Shown one piece after another: positions 34,501 to 35,889 of a stretch of 35,889 nt of DNA. The notes below the pieces were generated by a model that saw only the letters and a list, made by a program, of their open reading frames with translations, ran no database searches and had not been told where the DNA came from. The translations under genes and the position numbers were made by a program. Origin of the DNA: Proteobacteria bacterium UBA1844 (GTDB taxonomy: Bacteria; Pseudomonadota; Gammaproteobacteria; Steroidobacterales; Woeseiaceae); the NCBI GenBank assembly GCA_002338615.1, contig DDIS01000062.1:3557-39445 (forward strand), read 5' to 3'. Each line of letters starts with the position of its first letter. Position 1 is the first letter of the stretch.

Positions 34501-34968
34501 GGCTCGTATATTATTGACGAGCTGACCGAACTGGTCGAAGAGGCCGTGTACAAGGAGTTCGAACGCATATCCGAGCGCGGTGGCGTACTTGGTGCCATGG
34601 ATACCATGTACCAGCGCGGCAAGATCCAGGACGAAAGCCTTTATTACGAAAGCAAAAAGCATGACGGTTCCCTGCCATTGATCGGCGTGAATACTTTTTT
34701 GCCCAAGGAGGGCCAGGAAGATGAAGTGCATGCGCTTGAGCTGATTCGCTCCAATGATGCAGAGAAGAACGACCAGATCAGGCACGTTCGTGATTTTCAA
34801 CGCACGCACTCGGACAGCTCGGCCGCTGCGTTACGTCAGCTGCAGGAGGCTGCCAGGCAACGGAGCAATGTTTTCGCCGAACTCATGGAAACCGTCAAGT
34901 CGAACTCATTGGGGCAGATATCCGATGCACTCTACGAAGTTGGCGGAGAATATCGTCGCAACATGTGA
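31525..34968 (+). CDS. icmF: Fused isobutyryl-CoA mutase (IcmF)
   Basis: The protein has 1147 residues from ATG 31525 (GAGG eight bases upstream; GTG 31516 would add three). Numbers below are counted from 31516. Domain order is the IcmF one: a B12-binding domain first, with the cobalt ligand His35 in FDGHDAA; then a MeaI/ArgK-like GTPase with Walker [10 protein letters not shown] at 212-220 and a LNKYD guanine motif; then a mutase domain with [11 protein letters not shown] (His836) near the active site. Phe612 in RMFAGEG stands at the place of the substrate Tyr of methylmalonyl-CoA mutase, which favours isobutyryl/butyryl-CoA over methylmalonyl-CoA. It interconverts isobutyryl- and n-butyryl-CoA with adenosylcobalamin. 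The GTPase part is a self-contained chaperone. Confidence 0.9.
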   Translation: MNTVISDISDASNDKDSAPLRFVTAASLFDGHDAAINIMRRLIQSQGIEVVHLGHNRSVEDIVRAAIQEDADGIAISSYQGGHNEYFRYMIDRLREEGAAHIKVFGGGGGTITQEEITSLMEYGVERIYHPNDGMELGLEAMIGDLVQRTEKARRATSRDVAAGDAPAIAIATTISAIEEGLFDHAELARLRNSWRLKAGQVPVVGITGTGGAGKSSVTDEILNRFLSSFDDLKIAVIAVDPTRRRTGGALLGDRIRMNSLRSERVFMRSIATRRQHRATSEMLGDQILYMKSLGFDLVIVETAGIGQSDSEIVDLVDFSVYVMTSDYGAPSQLEKIDMIDFADLIVLNKYDKSGAEDALRDIRKQWKRNHLAFQAKDDEIPVYPTIASQFNDPGISWMFVELCRRLRDKLGIDDGTFSPKLDVTVKQSRAVALIPGSRIRYLAEIAEQGRLINQQCESQAAAASRAQHLFEALKLLGDSSLPEPLAPYPKDAPDTPADDGLLALRQRYDEALAELTAESVRLLQGWPSLRAGVTSDQYRYTVRGREFTGSNFRESLSHQKIPKIAAPDFKDWGELLLFLGKENLPGHYPYTGGVFPYRRLGEDPTRMFAGEGTPERTNRRFHYLSQGQDAARLSTAFDSVTLYGEDPHERPDIYGKVGNSGVSIASLDDMKKLYSGFDLCAPTTSVSMTINGPAPMILAFFMNTAIDQQVEKYLRQSGQWDEAQAKIDAYFDGRVRPEYVGALPEGSDGLGLALLGISGDRLVDAETYARIRQATLASVRGTVQADILKEDQAQNTCIFSTEFAMKMMGDVQQFFIDNDVRNYYSVSISGYHIAEAGANPISQLAFTLANGFTIVEYYLARGMDIDAFAPNLSFFFSNGMDPEYVVIGRVARRIWARAMRERYGAGSRSQMLKYHVQTSGRSLHAQEISFNDIRTTLQALYALFDNCNSLHTNAYDEAITTPTEQSVRRAVAIQLIISRELGLNFCENPWQGSYIIDELTELVEEAVYKEFERISERGGVLGAMDTMYQRGKIQDESLYYESKKHDGSLPLIGVNTFLPKEGQEDEVHALELIRSNDAEKNDQIRHVRDFQRTHSDSSAAALRQLQEAARQRSNVFAELMETVKSNSLGQISDALYEVGGEYRRNM

Positions 34969-35009
34969 GCCGACAGTAAATTAGTGAATTATTAAAAGAG
35001 GTTTCTTGC

Positions 35010-35786
35010 ATGGCCGATACAGTCAACTACGAGCAAGATGGCAATGTCGCCATCGTTGCGCTCAATCGTCCCGACGCCCTGAACGGTTTCACCAGTGCAG
35101 TTTGCCGCGACCTGCTTGCCATGCTGGAACGAGCGGCTCAGGATGAAAAAATTCGTGTCATTGTACTAACCGGCGAGGGCCGCGCGTTCAGTGCCGGGGC
35201 AGACCTGAAGTCCGGATTCGAAGGGACCCGAACGACACAGGGCAAGCTTAACTACGAGTACCGACCCGCGCTTGCGACCATTGCCCAGATGCCGAAGCCG
35301 GTCATCGCGGCGGTGCCGGGTTTTGCCGCCGGTATTGGGATGTCGTTTGTGCTGCATTCCGACCTGGTCATTATGGCGGACGATGCTTTTTTGTTGTCGC
35401 CGTTCACAACTATTGCGCTATTGCCAGATGGTGGTGCCAACTGGCTCCTGGTACGGCAGCTGGGATACCGTCGCGCTTATCAACTCGCGGTCGAGTCAGA
35501 GCGAATTAGCGCGGCGCGCTGCGTAGAACTCGGACTCGCCAACAAGTCGGTGCCGGCAGCGACGCTCCGCGAGTCTGCACTTGGCTGGGCGAAGGAATTG
35601 GGCCAGCGCGCGCCACTATCGCTGGCGGCGACGAAGAAAGCTATGCGCCATGCGATGCAGCACGACTGGGCAAGCAGTTACGATCTCGAAGCGGAACTGC
35701 AGGAGAAACTCAGGAATTCGGCGGATGCCGCTGAGGGCGTTGCTGCGTTTTTCGAAAAGCGCCAGCCAGATTTTTGCGGCAAATAG
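35010..35786 (+). CDS. Crotonase-family enoyl-CoA isomerase/hydratase, PaaG-like
   Basis: This 258-residue crotonase has the CoA loop GRAFSAGADLKSGF and the oxyanion segment GFAAGIGMSFVLHSDLVIMA. Both classical hydratase Glu positions are lost (Ser112 lies at the first). Asp140 in ALLPDGGANWLL matches the catalytic Asp of PaaG-type isomerases. It is therefore more likely an enoyl-CoA isomerase than a hydratase. AAGAGG lies nine bases before the ATG. It lies 41 bp after icmF on the same strand and is probably cotranscribed with it; a role in handling products of branched or unsaturated acyl-CoA breakdown is inferred. Confidence 0.8.
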   Translation: MADTVNYEQDGNVAIVALNRPDALNGFTSAVCRDLLAMLERAAQDEKIRVIVLTGEGRAFSAGADLKSGFEGTRTTQGKLNYEYRPALATIAQMPKPVIAAVPGFAAGIGMSFVLHSDLVIMADDAFLLSPFTTIALLPDGGANWLLVRQLGYRRAYQLAVESERISAARCVELGLANKSVPAATLRESALGWAKELGQRAPLSLAATKKAMRHAMQHDWASSYDLEAELQEKLRNSADAAEGVAAFFEKRQPDFCGK

Positions 35787-35811
35787 CCGCGAGCACCGGC
35801 GCGTGAGAGGC

Positions 35812-35856
35812 TGGCCTGGAGATGACCTCCATGGCCGTGGGAGCGGCATCCTGCCG
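35812..35856. repeat. Hairpin and degenerate REP-like element after the crotonase gene
   Basis: A strong imperfect stem (GGCCTGGAG then CTCCATGGCC, one bulged base) is followed by GTGGGAGCGGCATCCTGCCG at 35837-35856, whose CGGCA-TCC-TGCCG core and GTGGGAGCGGC head resemble copies A-C. There is no U-tract. It may be a diverged REP element and may also stabilise or end the icmF transcript. Confidence 0.4.
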
Positions 35857-35889
35857 GGCTCCGGTGGTGGGCCGATCGCGCCGGGACGG

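Overview
The window is dense, ordinary-looking bacterial chromosome of moderately high GC content. It carries no phage, insertion sequence, plasmid function, CRISPR array, tRNA or rRNA that I can see. The gene content points to a free-living, respiratory gammaproteobacterium: dihydropyrimidine dehydrogenase PreTA, LemA with an M48 protease, P-II, leucine-type acyl-CoA catabolism, fused isobutyryl-CoA mutase IcmF, and REP-like GTAGGAGCGGC repeats. I cannot name the genus from sequence alone.

Layout. Positions 1-2593 hold a pyrimidine catabolism/salvage operon: the 3' part of preT, then preA and cdd. Positions 2666-5318 hold small unrelated genes: an NTF2-like lipoprotein, a short-chain dehydrogenase, a two-gene membrane protein/XRE repressor operon with a tandem palindromic operator, and a divergent cupin gene. 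Positions 5361-10878 (minus strand) hold lemA, an M48 protease gene with a TerB-like tail, a SYLF-domain gene and a gamma-glutamyltransferase gene. apbE is divergent from lemA, and their start codons overlap.

Positions 12337-22270 hold the most interesting block. A 418-bp hairpin-rich gap is followed by a TlpA-type thioredoxin and then a nine-gene plus-strand cluster. It encodes a coiled-coil periplasmic protein, three TPR proteins (the third an outer-membrane-type lipoprotein), a small periplasmic protein, one ExbB/TolQ-like subunit, two ExbD/TolR-like subunits and a TonB-like protein with an AgmX/PglI-type C-terminal region. This resembles the Agl-Glt envelope machinery of myxobacteria. No motility gene is nearby, so its job here is unknown. 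The first ExbD has Asn where the proton-carrying Asp is expected; the second keeps Asp. REP-like repeats sit between the TPR half and the motor half.

Positions 22303-24154 hold a DNA-deoxyinosine glycosylase-type gene, P-II and a LuxR-type regulator. Positions 24257-35786 hold a branched-chain acyl-CoA catabolic region: isovaleryl-CoA dehydrogenase, methylcrotonyl-CoA carboxylase beta subunit, an APH-like kinase, a MaoC-type hydratase, a crotonase, a Sel1-like secreted protein, a TetR regulator, icmF and a second crotonase. The biotin-carrying carboxylase subunit is not in the window.
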